Assembly (NCBI GenBank): GCA_922989275.2
Contig: OV277870.1
Coordinates: 35,336,356-35,400,355, forward strand
Source of the DNA: Gari tellinella
Taxonomy: Eukaryota; Mollusca; Bivalvia; Cardiida; Psammobiidae
Length of the DNA: 64,000 bases
Reading direction: 5' to 3'
The translations under genes were made by a program, and so were the position numbers. This document shows, piece after piece, positions 1 through 10,567 of this stretch (positions are counted from its first letter, which is position 1; each line of letters starts with the position of its first letter). The notes beneath the pieces were generated by a model. It was not told the DNA's origin, made no database searches, and saw only the letters and a list, made by a program, of their open reading frames with translations.

Positions 1-504
1 GTATAAAGAGGCCGACAGACATTCATTGATTTATTATAACTCAATATAGACGAACAATATTGTACGACGAAGGTTCGCGGCATGTTTTGTTAAAGATGTA
101 CATGCAGAAGCATAATAAATCAATAAGGACAGAATGGTGCAAAATGTAGATTGGTTGCTACATAAAATATAGCCTGATTTTAAAAATATATCCCCTTTCA
201 CTGCCATAACGTTATCAATTTTAAACACTCGTCTGCTTTTATTTCTCAAATGCACATTGTGATTTTGCACAATGTATATTTGCCATAAAGAGATATGAAA
301 TTGAAATTTATTCAGATGACGTTTAAATTAGGTTTTATGGTAACTTTATTCAATAAGTCTTCATATCTCAACTGTACATATTGCTGAAAAATGACGAAGA
401 CGTTGGTTTTCCCCGTTTTACCGAAATGAAGCGCACATGCAATACATTACAAAGTAAACAATGAGATTTTTAGGAAAATGTTGATGAATTTCAATTTGAG
501 TTGC
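1..504. other. Non-coding, nothing recognised
   Basis: AT-rich sequence with short chance reading frames only. I see no conserved domain, splice-bounded exon or clear terminal inverted repeat here. Confidence 0.5.
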
Positions 505-575
505 AAATAGTTTGGAGCCTGATCAGAAAACAAGGCCTCTGATTTGTCTTGAAACTGTTTACAATTGAAATGATT
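505..575. repeat. Degenerate palindromic core of the A/D type
   Basis: The left arm reads AATAGTTTGGAGCCTGATCAG and the right arm decays to CTTGAAACTGTTTAC. This is the hairpin core found in families A and D, here without recognisable element termini, so it is an old eroded copy. Confidence 0.5.
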
Positions 576-1191
576 GTTTTATCAGAAAGGCGCTTTCGTG
601 TGAAAATAATAACGCCATCCTCATTTTGAGATGTAATTAATATTTAATTTAATGTCGCTTAAAACGAGGTTATGTTGTAATTAAACGCATACTTAACACG
701 CGTCTTCAAATATCAAACTCAACCTTACATACTGTTTGTATGCACACGTGTCTGGTGATACCGTATATTTTGTAGCAGAACAAAACCCTACTTTGTTCGT
801 GATATCTACACCGCACATCACAACAAAAGCGGCCCTTTAAATAATTAATTAGGTAAATATTAATTAAATAACACTTAAACAAAGACTCGATTGTTACCAG
901 TAAACCAATATGCACTAAATGGTCGTTTGACAAAATTCACTGGAAATGACTGATGGTACCTAGATTTAATGCAATATATAGATAAGTGCAATATACAAAC
1001 AAGGACGATGGCTCGTTTAATGAGCTTTCTGCATTATTGTTGTCCGACATTGATCGATGGTCTTCCGTGTCAATAGCCACGCCTTTTCCATTAAATTGTT
1101 TCTCGAGTAGGTTTGACTGTAAAACTACAGACATTGTATCAACAGTTTCAAATAATTTATCGATCAATTTATTTTTTGTGTTTGAACTAAG

Positions 1192-1340
1192 GTAATCAGT
1201 ATCCCTTTCCTCCTGAGACTTCAAATGGATAATTCCAGTTTCCGATTTAGCCCAGTCCATTGATGGCTTCGTATGGTTGTTTAAATTATCAATATAATTA
1301 TCATTGCAATATGTCAAACAGTGCAAACCCTAATCAGCCG
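1192..1340 (-). mobile_element. Family E MITE, half copy
   Basis: The segment matches the reverse complement of the right half of the complete family E copy at 59414-59665. Shared blocks include AATTCCAGTTT, AGTCCATTGATG and GTCAAACAGTGCAAACCCT. It breaks off inside the hairpin core at 1340, where unrelated sequence begins. The region 576-1191 holds nothing I recognise. Confidence 0.55.
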
Positions 1341-1385
1341 TTTACATTAAGCCAGAAAAATATAAATTTAACTTATCTATTCATA

Positions 1386-1637
1386 TGTATCCCTTTATGC
1401 CATAGATACTCATTTAAACGCATTTCATTTATTCATCCACTGAAGAAAATAGTTACATTTTATGCAGTTTTAAATATGTATCAAAAGAAATATTTTCTAC
1501 ACTATAGCAGATGGTAGCTTAAAGTAGACTGAAAGTAAAGCAGAATGCGCCTTCAGGCGCATTCTGCTTTATTTTCAATCTGCTTTAAATGGTCACTTGT
1601 TTTCAAAACTATAAACTGGCTATGGGGTAAAGGGTTG
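1386..1637. mobile_element. Family B MITE (TTAA class, hairpin core)
   Basis: The ends read CCCTTTATGCCATAG and CTATGGGGTAAAGGG. The centre is a hairpin whose arms are AAAGCAGAATGCGCC and GGCGCATTCTGCTTT. It is non-coding. The terminal CCCTTT/AAAGGG next to TTAA-like bases resembles piggyBac-type MITEs. The best-preserved family member is at 25192-25444. Confidence 0.75.
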
Positions 1638-1995
1638 AATTTTATGTATATCATTCAAAACAGCAGCCTTTCGATAACCGCGTCTAAGTTGAATAGCCCG
1701 AATAACTCTCAGGATCCATCTTCTTTACGGTCTTATTTAGGGGCTGAGGGAAATGGCAGAGAATTCAAGTTTCTGATTTCATGTAAGTGGTCTTTTTAAC
1801 TATTTATAGTGGTAAACGTTTAGTAATCGATGCCAAATCTCAATACTTACAATCAATTATCGTATAATCTTTTATCTACGACAGTATCAATACACCCTTT
1901 GTTCTATAAACAATTGTCACATTAACTCGGCTATTGCCAATATATCGTCGTCAAAAACGTCGTAAGCTTTCCTTTCTGAAAACAGATTCTAAGTA

Positions 1996-2319
1996 TATAG
2001 CGCTCCCTCTCCACAACAACCCTCTGAACAACGATTCCCTCCTTTTCAATAACGCATGCCGCTGTTCTCCAAACGAGACAATTATGTCTTTATTTACATG
2101 TACCTTTCCACGGCTGTAATATCTTAACATTGTCTTCTGCTGTCTTCTGCTGTCCAATAATTGACAAAAAGAATATAACAACGAGTTCCGCAGCGTCTGA
2201 TCTGGATTCAAGCTGTTCGCAAATGTAAGCCAGTTTGCCTCCCTATAACAACTCCCATCCGAACAACACACATACTATTTGCCTTCCACTGGGTGTTGTT
2301 GTATAGAGGGAGCACTGTA
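1996..2319. mobile_element. Family F MITE (TA class)
   Basis: The left end reads GCGCTCCCTCTCCACAACAA and the right end TTGTATAGAGGGAGCACTGTA, giving a terminal inverted repeat of about 20 bp. Length is 324 bp, the same as the copy at 11536-11859. An internal remnant GCGTCTGATCTGGATTCAAG is half of the palindromic core shared with families A and D. Confidence 0.75.
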
Positions 2320-2465
2320 CATGTACATGTAATATAACTCTAGAAGTCATCAATATAATTACAGTAGAACCTGTGAAAACCGGACGCCCTCCGGACTGAC
2401 CCGATCGTCCGGTTTTCAGAGGTGTCCGGTTTAGTCAGGATTATTGAGTGTCGGCAGATTTCCAC

Positions 2466-3184
2466 TAATATGATAGATAGATAGATATTTTATTGATTTA
2501 AACTATACACAGTTTCTCATCAATACAAATATAAATTCACAATACATATTAATAGGTACATGTGATAGATATATGCAAACACTTAATACACTGTATTTCT
2601 TATTTTTCTAGCTATCAAATAAACATATACTAAGAAATGTTGTAGTTGAATTTTAGAATATAAAGAATTTCAAGAATTTCGAGGATGAGTTTACAACATT
2701 ACAATAACATCAAACTTTTTCTGAACTTAAATGCTTCCGATAAATATTTAGAAAGTCTATGAATAATACCCTTTGAAGAGTTCAATAACTGAAGAAATTT
2801 AAACATACTAGGTCTATTGTAAAAATATGGTTTGATATATGTTCGTCTTATTTGATTATAAGCCTGACATGCTAGTACAAAATGAAATTCATCTTCAATT
2901 TCACTTTTATCGCAAAATATACAAGTACGTTCATGTCTTTCCAATCTGTCTCTAGAATATCTGCCTGTTTCAATTTTTAAAGTATGAGCTGAGATTCGAA
3001 TCTTAGAAAGTAATACACGGTTATCTCTTATAGTAACAAAATCTAAATAGTCTTCAAAACCAAATGACAATTTCAACTCCTTGTATAAAATTAGCTTATT
3101 ATTATTACCTATATCTGCAAACCATTTTTGAATAAAAGCATCTTGTATTCTCTGCTTAAATAGTGAAAGAACAACCTTGTACAT
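2466..3184 (-). pseudogene. Non-LTR retrotransposon 3' fragment (C-terminus of ORF2)
   Basis: A 161-codon minus-strand frame (3184-2699) matches the C-terminal tail of APE-type non-LTR polyproteins. It has the segment KIETGRYSRDRLERHERTC followed by a zinc-binding pattern C-x2-C, H, C (CIFC ... FHFVLAC). The relative at 55644-57803 carries the equivalent RIETGRYERLQLECRTCPFC. Downstream on the minus strand, an AT-rich 3' UTR has AATAAA and ends in (TATC)n near 2466, as in microsatellite-tailed LINEs. Endonuclease and polymerase domains are missing, so it is a 5'-truncated dead copy. A strand-specific host gene is unlikely. Confidence 0.8.
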
Positions 3185-3189
3185 ATGTG

Positions 3190-3844
3190 TACATGTACTC
3201 GTTTTCCCATGCGCCGTTTAATACACTTTACTTTATTGTAATAAATGTATTGTTGAATGTTTGTTTATTTGCCTTACGTGAACATAAAGTGTTTCTTGAT
3301 TTATCGTATAAAACGAATAAATAAAATACTGACATGTGTAACGTGTTATCTTTCATTTCCATCGGTGTTTTGTTTTGGAATCCATTTTTAAAGTTTACAC
3401 CGTCATTTTGAAAAACTCACAATCACATGATCACCACGTGACAATCATTGTACACGTGTGGAAAATACTAAATTTAGACAATATGTAATGAACATCGATT
3501 CACTGATGACGGACATGCAACTGTACATGTAGTTTAGAATCTGGTAAGAAACCAAGAAATTCGGCGTCTGGTCCTGATCCAGAGTGCTTTAATCGAAGAA
3601 GAAAACAATTCTCCGGCAGTGAAGGTGTTAACTTGAATTCGAGTCAATGAAGGTATGAATAGAGACAATAAATAACGATTTAGAGATAAATATTTTTTAT
3701 TTAACCAAAGTAGCGATCTAGAGGAAAACAAAGACAGTTACCCATGTAATAAATCGATAAACACAGAATTCGAAACCGTGAAACTTAAATAAATCCCCAT
3801 CGTTGTCATGACATAAACCCGTCGCCTGCTGGGCGCGACTGATA
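3190..3844. other. Non-coding; one eroded core hairpin
   Basis: No gene seen. At 3538-3630 a weak D-type core remains (GGCGTCTGGTCCTGATCCAG, then GGCAGTGAAGGTGTTA). The remainder is unassigned AT-rich sequence. Confidence 0.45.
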
Positions 3845-4195
3845 ACTGTTTTTTACAAAAAGATTAGTTCCAAATCAGACGCCGTGTTTTGCGGCATCTG
3901 ATCTGGATCCAAACTGTTTGATTCTCGTCTTAAGGCTTTCTTAAATAAATGTTTAGATCCACATCTAGATTTAACAACGTGTGCAGGCCTGAGTGACAAA
4001 CAGCTTGGATCCTGATGAGATGTCGCGTCACTGTCGTCTGCTTGTTCCAAAATTAGAATTGTTGAAAATTTATTTTCAAAATACGGGCTGAGTGACAAAC
4101 AGTCTGGATCCTGATGTGGGACTGCGTTTCGCGGCGTCTCATCAGGATCCCAACTGTTTGCAAAAGTAATCAAAGACTTTTCAGAAATTACCCTT
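3845..4195. repeat. Cluster of three degenerate D-type core hairpins
   Basis: Three imperfect copies of the CAAACAG-TTGGATCCTGAT core lie close together (about 3866-3930, 3995-4050 and 4097-4160). The last still pairs across GCGTTTCGCGGCGTC. The right flank ends in ACCCTTTCACTT, like a family D end. This may be several nested insertions. Confidence 0.5.
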
Positions 4196-4628
4196 TCACT
4201 TCAGATTTCTCAAAATTCATAAAATCGTCCAACTATGAAGCTATGGAAACAAAGGTGTTTTATCACGAATGAAGTTCTTCATTCGTGGTTTTATAGATCT
4301 AGATCTAGTCAAATAAAGAGCTGTAATTAATAATGAAAGTGCCGCAACAGGTTTAATTATAAATACTGTTAATAAGTATGCAAACATTCGCGATTGAATA
4401 AGCGCTAATTTGTAAGTCTATGTTATGTGGGAGCAGATCATTTATGATGATTTCCGCGGTCATAAATTTGTTTTCACAGTTTCCACTGGACCACTTCTCC
4501 TGTCAATAGATATAAAGTTGACACCTAGATGTGTTATTAATCCCGACTAATAGTGCAGTACACACAGGGTGTTGTAAAACAATGGCGACGCGATGCCCAG
4601 AGGCTATGACACGCTCAGCGTGAAACCA
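4196..4628. other. Non-coding; small hairpin
   Basis: Contains a short palindrome ACGAATGAAGTTCTTCATTCGT at about 4267-4288. Nothing else is recognised. Confidence 0.4.
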
Positions 4629-4980
4629 TGAAATTTTGTTTCCGTTCGGCAGGATTGACCGTCCGGTTTACAGAGGTCAAAATGAGCAGAAATAAAGCAA
4701 ATTATGGCGGTGATCCGTCCGGTATTCGGTTTCCAGAGGGTCCGTTGTATACAGGTTATTTTTACAAAGGACAAAGAAGGGAAAATTCCGGACCGGACGA
4801 ACCGTCCGATATCCAGAGTATTCCGGTTTACTCAGGGTCCGGTTTTCACAGGTTCCACTGTATTTCAAATTGGTTGGATCCCAATTAGACAACGGGTAAT
4901 TCTGCGACTGATCAGGACACACTTTTGTTTTATAACAGATCATTAGGGGTTAGGCAGTAAATAGGTTAACCTTAATGCCT

Positions 4981-5677
4981 CGCTAACATTTGCTGCGGCT
5001 GCCGTACGGCGGCCGCACGGCTTGTTGTTTCTAAGGCGAGTAGCAATTCCCCGGCCGCCGCAGAATTCCTACGGCCGCCGTGTGTTGCGCTCACATTTGC
5101 TGCGGCTGCCGCACGGCGAGTTTCTATTTTTTAGGTTAAAAAACCTGCGGCCACCGTACGGTCGCCGTGCGGTCGCCGTACGGCCACCGTTCGGCAGCCG
5201 TGGAAGCTCCACCAGATTCTCTGCAATCAAAATGCTGCTCCTGCTACATAACTTGGTTTTGCTACATGTTCACGCAACTCATATCAGTCCAACTACACCG
5301 TGAACTCAATGGACACATTAGGACAGCACTTAAGAACATCTAAACCCATTCTTAATAATACACATGTTTTACATGTATGAACAAAAGTACAAATGCACAA
5401 TAAGAAAAGTGACAATTGAGTTCCGGCGGCAGTACGGCGGCCGTACGGCCACCGTACGACAGCCGTAGAACCACTCTGCGGCGAGTGTTTTCTACGGCCG
5501 CCGTAGGAATTAAAAAATGTTATAACTCCGCTTTATAATTCTACGGCGACCTCTACGGCCTGTGAAATATGGGTATACGCCGTACGGCCGCCGTAGGATT
5601 TCTACAGCGGCCGTGGGAAACTACCGATTTTCCTATTCTGCGGCCGCCGTACGGCCGCCGTAGGGCAAATGTGAGCG
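4981..5677. mobile_element. Element P: GC-rich inverted-repeat element with CCGTACGG-type arrays
   Basis: The ends are CGCTAACATTTGC and GCAAATGTGAGCG, an inverted repeat. A second inward copy, GCGCTCACATTTGCTGCGGC, sits at about 5089 and matches the right end better than the outer copy does. Both flanks carry dense repeats of ACGGCCGCCGT, CCGTACGG and close variants at 4995-5205 and 5425-5665, separated by an AT-rich core. The GC and CpG content contrasts sharply with the surroundings. It has no coding potential. It looks like a non-autonomous DNA element with many subterminal protein-binding sites; the superfamily is unknown. Confidence 0.65.
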
Positions 5678-5721
5678 CACTATTAGCCTCATGCGTGTAC
5701 AGGCGACTTTGTGACAAGTTT

Positions 5722-5805
5722 TGCAAATAAGTAAGATCCAGATGAGACGCCGAGTAACTCGGTATATCACCTGGATTCAAACACTTTTATAACCGGATGA
5801 AAATT
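5722..5805. repeat. Degenerate D-type core hairpin
   Basis: The left arm AGATCCAGATGAGACGCCGAG pairs with CTCGGTATATCACCTGGATT. The outer stem is partly lost. Confidence 0.45.
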
Positions 5806-5908
5806 ATTCACATAATTGGCAGGTTAATAAACCCTAGGAATTGATGCGAACAATGCAGTTTTCAAACGAAAGTTGATTATCGTGCTTGTGGATAAATGAT
5901 ACAGCGAT

Positions 5909-6158
5909 ACCGTGGAGAGAACGTTATTCTTTCCCGTTCAAACGCAAACGAAACGCAAACGCAAAGCACTCAAATGAAGAAAATAACAACTTCTTGGCAA
6001 TTCTGACTGTTGATAATAAGCTGAGTGGCAAACAGTTTGAAACCTGACCAGACACCGGGTTACCCGGCGTCTGATCTGACTCCAAACTGTTTGTATTAGA
6101 AAAAATAGTTTTAGCGTAAACGCGTTTATTGGGAAAGAATAACACATTCCCCACTGTA
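5909..6158 (+). mobile_element. Family A MITE, 250 bp
   Basis: The left end CGTGGAGAGAACGTTATTC and right end ATTCCCCACTGTA form the family A terminal repeat. Inner blocks are AAACGCAAACG (left) and GCGTAAACGCGTTTATTGGG (right). The central palindrome TTTGAAACCTGACCAGACACC pairs with GTCTGATCTGACTCCAAAC around GGGTTACCC. Non-coding. Confidence 0.8.
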
Positions 6159-6170
6159 CCTTGTTATTTT

Positions 6171-6368
6171 ACAGAGGAGGAAACGGTATTCTTTCCCGTT
6201 TGAACGCAAACAAAACGCAATAAAATGGACAAAATTACAACTTTTTAACCCTACTCACGATTTGTTTTTTATCATTCTGTTCTGTCTTTAAAATGTTTGC
6301 AATGTACGTAAACAATGTTTTTAGACTTATCACGTTTATTTTGAAAAGAATAACGCTTTCTTCACTTT
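6171..6368 (+). mobile_element. Family A MITE, diverged, core lost
   Basis: ACAGAGGAGGAAACGGTATTC at the left and GAAAAGAATAACGCTTTC plus TTCACT at the right keep the family A ends. The central palindrome is replaced by AT-rich sequence. It lies 12 bp from the previous copy in the same orientation. Confidence 0.6.
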
Positions 6369-6485
6369 AATAACGGGTAAATGTTATTACGATGTCTTGT
6401 TATGCTACCGGAACGTTTGTTTGTGTAACAATACCATTTTAAAGATACCCTCTTGTGCCCTATACGTGCCATAAATATGTCTGCC

Positions 6486-6689
6486 TAACCCTTCTATGAT
6501 CAAATTGATCATGACTTTTTTACCCCTTCACCGTCATATTGTCGTCTGCTTCAATATCGTTGTCTGCAATATATTTCAAAGTATAACTAACGTATTTTCA
6601 AAACAAGAGGCAAACAGTTTTGATTCTGACCAGACGCAAAACTGTTTGCAAATGCGTTTTATGACGTCATTGAGAGTGAAAGTAGTTAA
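6486..6689. mobile_element. Family D MITE (TTAA class)
   Basis: The left end CTAACCCTTCTATGATCAAA and right end GAGAGTGAAAGTAGTTAA match family D. Inside are the family block CACCGTCATATTGTCGTC and a shortened core (CAAACAGTTTTGATTCTGACC ... AAAACTGTTTGC). Compare 57899-58137, which is nearly colinear. Confidence 0.75.
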
Positions 6690-6770
6690 CATGGTGGACT
6701 GTTTCTGATATATATTGTTGTTGGTGAATATTGCATATATGTATTGCATGGCTTTCACGATTTATCTTGA

Positions 6771-7269
6771 TTAACCCTTTACTCCATAGCCTGTTTCTAA
6801 TATTGAAGACAAGTGATCACTTAAAGCTGTTTGAAAGTAAAGCAGAATGTGCCTTAAGGCACATTCTGCGTTTCTTTCAGCCTGCTTAAGCAACCAACTG
6901 CTACAGTGGAGAATGTGTTATTCTTTCCCAATAAACGCGTTTTCGCTAAAACTATTATTTCCAGTGCAAACAGTTTGGAGCCAGATCAGACGCCGGGTAA
7001 CCCGGCGTCCGATCAGGCTCCAAACTGTTTGCCACCAAGATGAACATGAAATATCAGAATTGTCCAAAAGTTGTTCTTTTCTACGTTTTAGTGTTTTGCG
7101 TTTGCGTACGTTTGCGTTTAAACGGGAAAGAATAACAGATTCTCCACTGTATGATATAGAAACTATTTCTTATGGTACATGTTTATAGCTGTATAAATTG
7201 GAAATATTTTCTTCAATGGAGAAATAAATCAAATTTGCTAAAAGGCGCTTCTTTGGAGTAAAGGGTTAA
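6771..7269. mobile_element. Family B MITE split by a family A insertion
   Basis: The element begins TTAACCCTTTACTCCATAGC and ends GGAGTAAAGGGTTAA, so TTAA lies at both ends. The core hairpin is AAAGCAGAATGTGCC / GGCACATTCTGC. A complete 250-bp family A copy (6902-7151) sits inside at a TA. The right half after it (GGTACATGTTTATAGCTGTA) is also seen in the uninterrupted copy at 18482-18690. Confidence 0.85.
6902..7151 (-). mobile_element. Family A MITE, 250 bp, nested in a B element
   Basis: TACAGTGGAGAATGTGTTATT at the left and CAGATTCTCCACTGTA at the right. The palindromic core TTTGGAGCCAGATCAGACG pairs with GTCCGATCAGGCTCCAAAC around GGGTAACCC. Orientation is reversed relative to the copy at 7293. 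Confidence 0.9.
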
Positions 7270-7292
7270 ACCGCACACTATACATGAGTGCA

Positions 7293-7542
7293 TACAGTGG
7301 AGAATCTGTTATTCTTTCCCGTTTAAACGCTAACGTACGCAAACGCAAAGCACTAAAACGTAGAAAAGCACAACTTTTGGACAATTCTGATAATTCATGT
7401 TTATCTTGGTGGCAAACAGTTTGGAGCCTGATCAGACGCCGGGTTACCCGGCGTCTGATCAGGCTCCAAACTGTTTGCCCTGTAAATAATAGTTTTAGCG
7501 TAAACGCGTTTTTTGGGAAAGAATAACACATTCTCCACTGTA
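7293..7542 (+). mobile_element. Family A MITE, 250 bp, near consensus
   Basis: Ends are TACAGTGGAGAATCTGTTATT and ACACATTCTCCACTGTA. The core is an almost perfect palindrome of about 68 bp (TTTGGAGCCTGATCAGACG / CGTCTGATCAGGCTCCAAA). Left subterminal repeats of AAACGC/CAAACGC lie at 7324-7350. It is one of the best copies in the window. Confidence 0.92.
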
Positions 7543-7737
7543 CATGCGAAACAGACGATATTCAGTGTGTGTGTTAGACGGGTTATTGCGTGTGGCTGTG
7601 GAAGGGTTAGTCAGACAGTATTATTGCATTGGAGGGTTTTATTTGGTGTGAAATGGTTAATAATTAACAAGTAACGTTTATTTTCATCACTGAATGCATT
7701 CATTATACGGCTTGTAACATTTTCACAGCCATACGCG

Positions 7738-8345
7738 ACTACAGTCGACTTTGCAAATAGTTTTGATCCTAATCAGAAACCGCGTGATCAGGATCCGAAC
7801 TGTGACAATCATTTCGATATTTTTTCACAGACCATAGCCTATTCTGACTGAGAAAGGATTAAGGCAGACAATAAGAGCATTCTGATTTATTTTCAACCTA
7901 TTTTAAGTTGAACCTGTTTTCAAAATAATAGGTTTAGCAGTTGTATGAACAACTCTAAGAAGCTTCCCCCTTTAACTGATCGTAGTTGCGTAATTCAATT
8001 GACTCCATTTGCTATATCACATGTCTTTGAAGCGGTACCTGGCATCATCTCCACAAAGTTGCTACATCTTGCTTTAGCCATGTATTGTTCTTTGAGTGTA
8101 ACCTCTGTCTTCACTGCTTGAAAAGTACATTGAGAAATTACTGTTATTTCTCCATGAAAAGTACATGTAGCAGTTCATTATCTTACGTCACAATTTTACT
8201 CTTATCCCGTTCAAATGTGGTCTCCATTTGACAAATCTTCTAAAAGAATTCAGATTCAGTTATTTTGAAGTTAAATCGATAAGCGGATCAGTCCGGATTC
8301 TGATCAAACACCGAACAGTACCTGATGTCTGTCCGTGTCTCAAAC
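7738..8345. repeat. Eroded D- and B-type copies
   Basis: Degenerate D-type hairpins lie at 7748-7805 (TTTTGATCCTAATCAGAAACC / GATCAGGATCCGAACTG) and 8290-8347. Between them, 7880-7935 resembles a B hairpin half (AGCATTCTGATTTATTTTCAACC). No gene is seen in 7543-8380. Confidence 0.45.
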
Positions 8346-8380
8346 TGTTTCCTATTTAATGCTTAGTGGGATAAGAGATA

Positions 8381-8630
8381 TACAGTGGAGAATGTGTTAT
8401 TCTTTCCCAATAAACGCGTTTACGCTAAAACTATTATTTGCAGTGCAAACAGTTTGGAGCCAGATCAGACGCCGGGTAACCCGGCGTCTGATCAGGCTCC
8501 AAACTGTTTGCCACCAAGATAAACAAGAATTATCAGAAATGTCCAAAAGTTGTTCTTTTCTACGTTTTAGTGCTTTGCGTTTGCGTACGTTTGCGTTTAA
8601 ACGGGAAAGAATAACAGATTATCCACTGTA
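8381..8630 (-). mobile_element. Family A MITE, 250 bp, first of a tandem pair
   Basis: Ends are TACAGTGGAGAATGTGTTATT and AGATTATCCACTGTA. The core is intact. It abuts a second, older copy (8631-8880) in the same orientation. Confidence 0.9.
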
Positions 8631-8880
8631 TACAAAGAGAAGGTGCTATTCATTCCAAATAAACGCGTTTATGGTGGGAAACTTATGCATACTTCAATTA
8701 TGTTAGAGCCCTAACAGACAACGGGAAAGTCGGCGTCAGACCAGGCTTCAAACTGTATGACACTCTTATTAAAATCAGTATGCAGAAATCTAAGACAAGT
8801 GTAACTTCCTACATTTTATTGCAATTCATTTGTATTTCGTTGGCGTTTAAATGGAAAAGAATAGCACCCACTTCTTTGTA
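8631..8880 (-). mobile_element. Family A MITE, 250 bp, diverged, second of a tandem pair
   Basis: Starts directly after the previous copy with TACAAAGAGAAGGTGCTATTC and ends ACCCACTTCTTTGTA. It has the same 250-bp length but a strongly eroded core (TTAGAGCCCTAACAGAC / AGACCAGGCTTCAAACTG). The much higher divergence suggests it was present before the neighbour inserted. Confidence 0.75.
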
Positions 8881-8892
8881 GCTGTAGAACAA

Positions 8893-9099
8893 TACAGTCA
8901 AACCTCTCTCTTACGGCCAATAAAAAGAAGGCTTATTAACTTTAATACAGTCATGTGACTTTTTAAACCAAAGTGACAGTACATAGAAAGCTCCTTAAGG
9001 AGTTTTCTGGTTTACTGCCACCTTGCTTAAAGAAATCACCTGTCTTAAAAAACATATAATTCAGATGATGTAGTGGTCGTTACAGAGAGCTTTTACTGA
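8893..9099. mobile_element. Family C MITE (TA class)
   Basis: TACAGTCAAACCTCTCTCTTAC at the left and GTAACAGAGAG-type sequence (GTGGTCGTTACAGAGAGC, then TTTTACTGA) at the right are inverted repeats. The centre is a hairpin AGAAAGCTCC / GGAGTTTTCT. Same structure as 17002-17211. Confidence 0.75.
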
Positions 9100-9145
9100 A
9101 CTCGATAGTTTGTACTGCAGACGACACTCTATATCTGTCTAGCTG

Positions 9146-9398
9146 TACAATGGAGAAGACGTTATTCGTTCTCGTTAAAACGAAAACGAAACGCAAACTC
9201 AAGGCACTAAAAAGTTAAAAATGTCAGTTTTTCTAGAAATTTCCAACACTTCATTTTTATCTGATATGTTAACAGTTTTGAGCCTGATCAGACGCCGGTT
9301 TATCCGGCGTCTGAGCTGTCTCCAAACTGTTTAAACTAGAAATAAATGTTTTAGCGTAAACGCGTTTATTGGGAAATAATAACTTCTTCTCATATGTA
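9146..9398 (+). mobile_element. Family A MITE, diverged
   Basis: TACAATGGAGAAGACGTTATTC at the left and GGGAAATAATAACTTCTTC at the right. The core TTTGAGCCTGATCAGACGCC / GGCGTCTGAGCTGTCTCCAAAC is still well paired. Confidence 0.8.
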
Positions 9399-10546
9399 AT
9401 TCAGAAAAGATTGCGACACGCTCTCTCTGACCATATGTTACCACAACAGTGTTAATAAGCAATCTGCTAATTTCATCAATGGAAGATTGCATTCTTGATA
9501 TTGATGGTTTAGGGACATCTCTGCATTGAACATATTTGTTGTGTTTTCGCTTAGTAAATACTGAGCGTCAACTGAGTATTCAATCTTTGCGCAAGAATAT
9601 GTGATGGATATGGGTGTAGTGTTTCATATCTGTATTCCCCTTGAATCTTACTGGATGTAAAAAAAAGATTGTTTTACCATGAATACAACATTAACTGATT
9701 TGTACATGGATAGATCCATAAGTTCTGCTATTGTTTTTATTGGAATATATCATAAATAAATATACATGTATTCCTAATGTATTAGTAAATAAGGGTGTCG
9801 GTTGAGTTCAAAATACTGCAGTGTTTGTTAATGCAGCGAACTATCCATATGGACTAATGAGCAGAACAGATATTTATTGTGTCGTCGCGGCTGAGTCTAC
9901 ACTGTTTGCCAATTTCTCCTTTTGGGGATTCTAGATAAGCATTGTCACTGTAAATGAACGTTACATTTACACAAACAGAGCATACCGGTAAAGGCCACAG
10001 GGATTGCCTTGCTACATAATTATGAGAAGGTCGTCTCAAATAGTACAAATAATTATGATGCACAAAACAATTGATGTGAAATGTGTGCACGCTAAACATT
10101 AGTTTTACATATTGCAGCCGTTTAGACGAATCTCAAAGATATATACATGTACCAGCAAGACATTCAAACAGAAACATACACGAGATTCGATATTTAGGCT
10201 ACTTTATCTTACATTTATAAGTGACCACTTGTCATAATTATCGAAAAGAAGTGCACTTTTACATGTATGTAGTCTTAATAGCGGAAATATTAGCAGCAGA
10301 TCTGATGACAATATCGGAAATTCAAAGTATCTCTAAACTTTTAGACAATAAAAGCTGATTGACTGGAGTAATTAAAAGGAATATAGCATGTCTGGATACA
10401 CAGTTTCTGTCTTCTCCTTGATTGCACATAATAGTAACACCATTAGTGCGTAAATACTTTAGCTGAAACAACTTTTGCTAAAAATGCTTTTGATGATAAG
10501 ACTGAATCGTGTGTGGGTGTATGTGATATTGTCGAAAGAAGTAAAT
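9399..10546. other. Non-coding stretch upstream of candidate first exon
   Basis: No element ends or domains recognised. An in-frame TAG at 10547-10549 closes the upstream side of the frame that starts at 10568. I could not identify a promoter. Confidence 0.4.
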
Positions 10547-10567
10547 TAGGCGAAAAGTGTGTTTATC

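Larger units (their letters stand above)
2360..4862. mobile_element. Paired family G termini, 2.5 kb apart
   Basis: The left end TACAGTAGAACCTGTGAAAA and the right end TTTTCACAGGTTCCACTGTA (4843-4862) are inverted repeats of each other with one mismatch. They are followed inward by repeated GTCCGGTTT-like motifs near 2400-2430 and 4655-4850. The pair may bound one TA-flanked element carrying nested insertions (a retrotransposon fragment and core hairpins), or may be two separate copies. Confidence 0.5.

Noticed and set aside
7238..7531. Recurring 80-130 codon frames with similar peptides (for example ...SFPINAFTLKLLF...) at about 15 places
   Set aside because: They are translations of family A MITEs in either direction. 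The similarity reflects DNA-level copy identity; start and stop positions vary and the frames cross the palindromic core.
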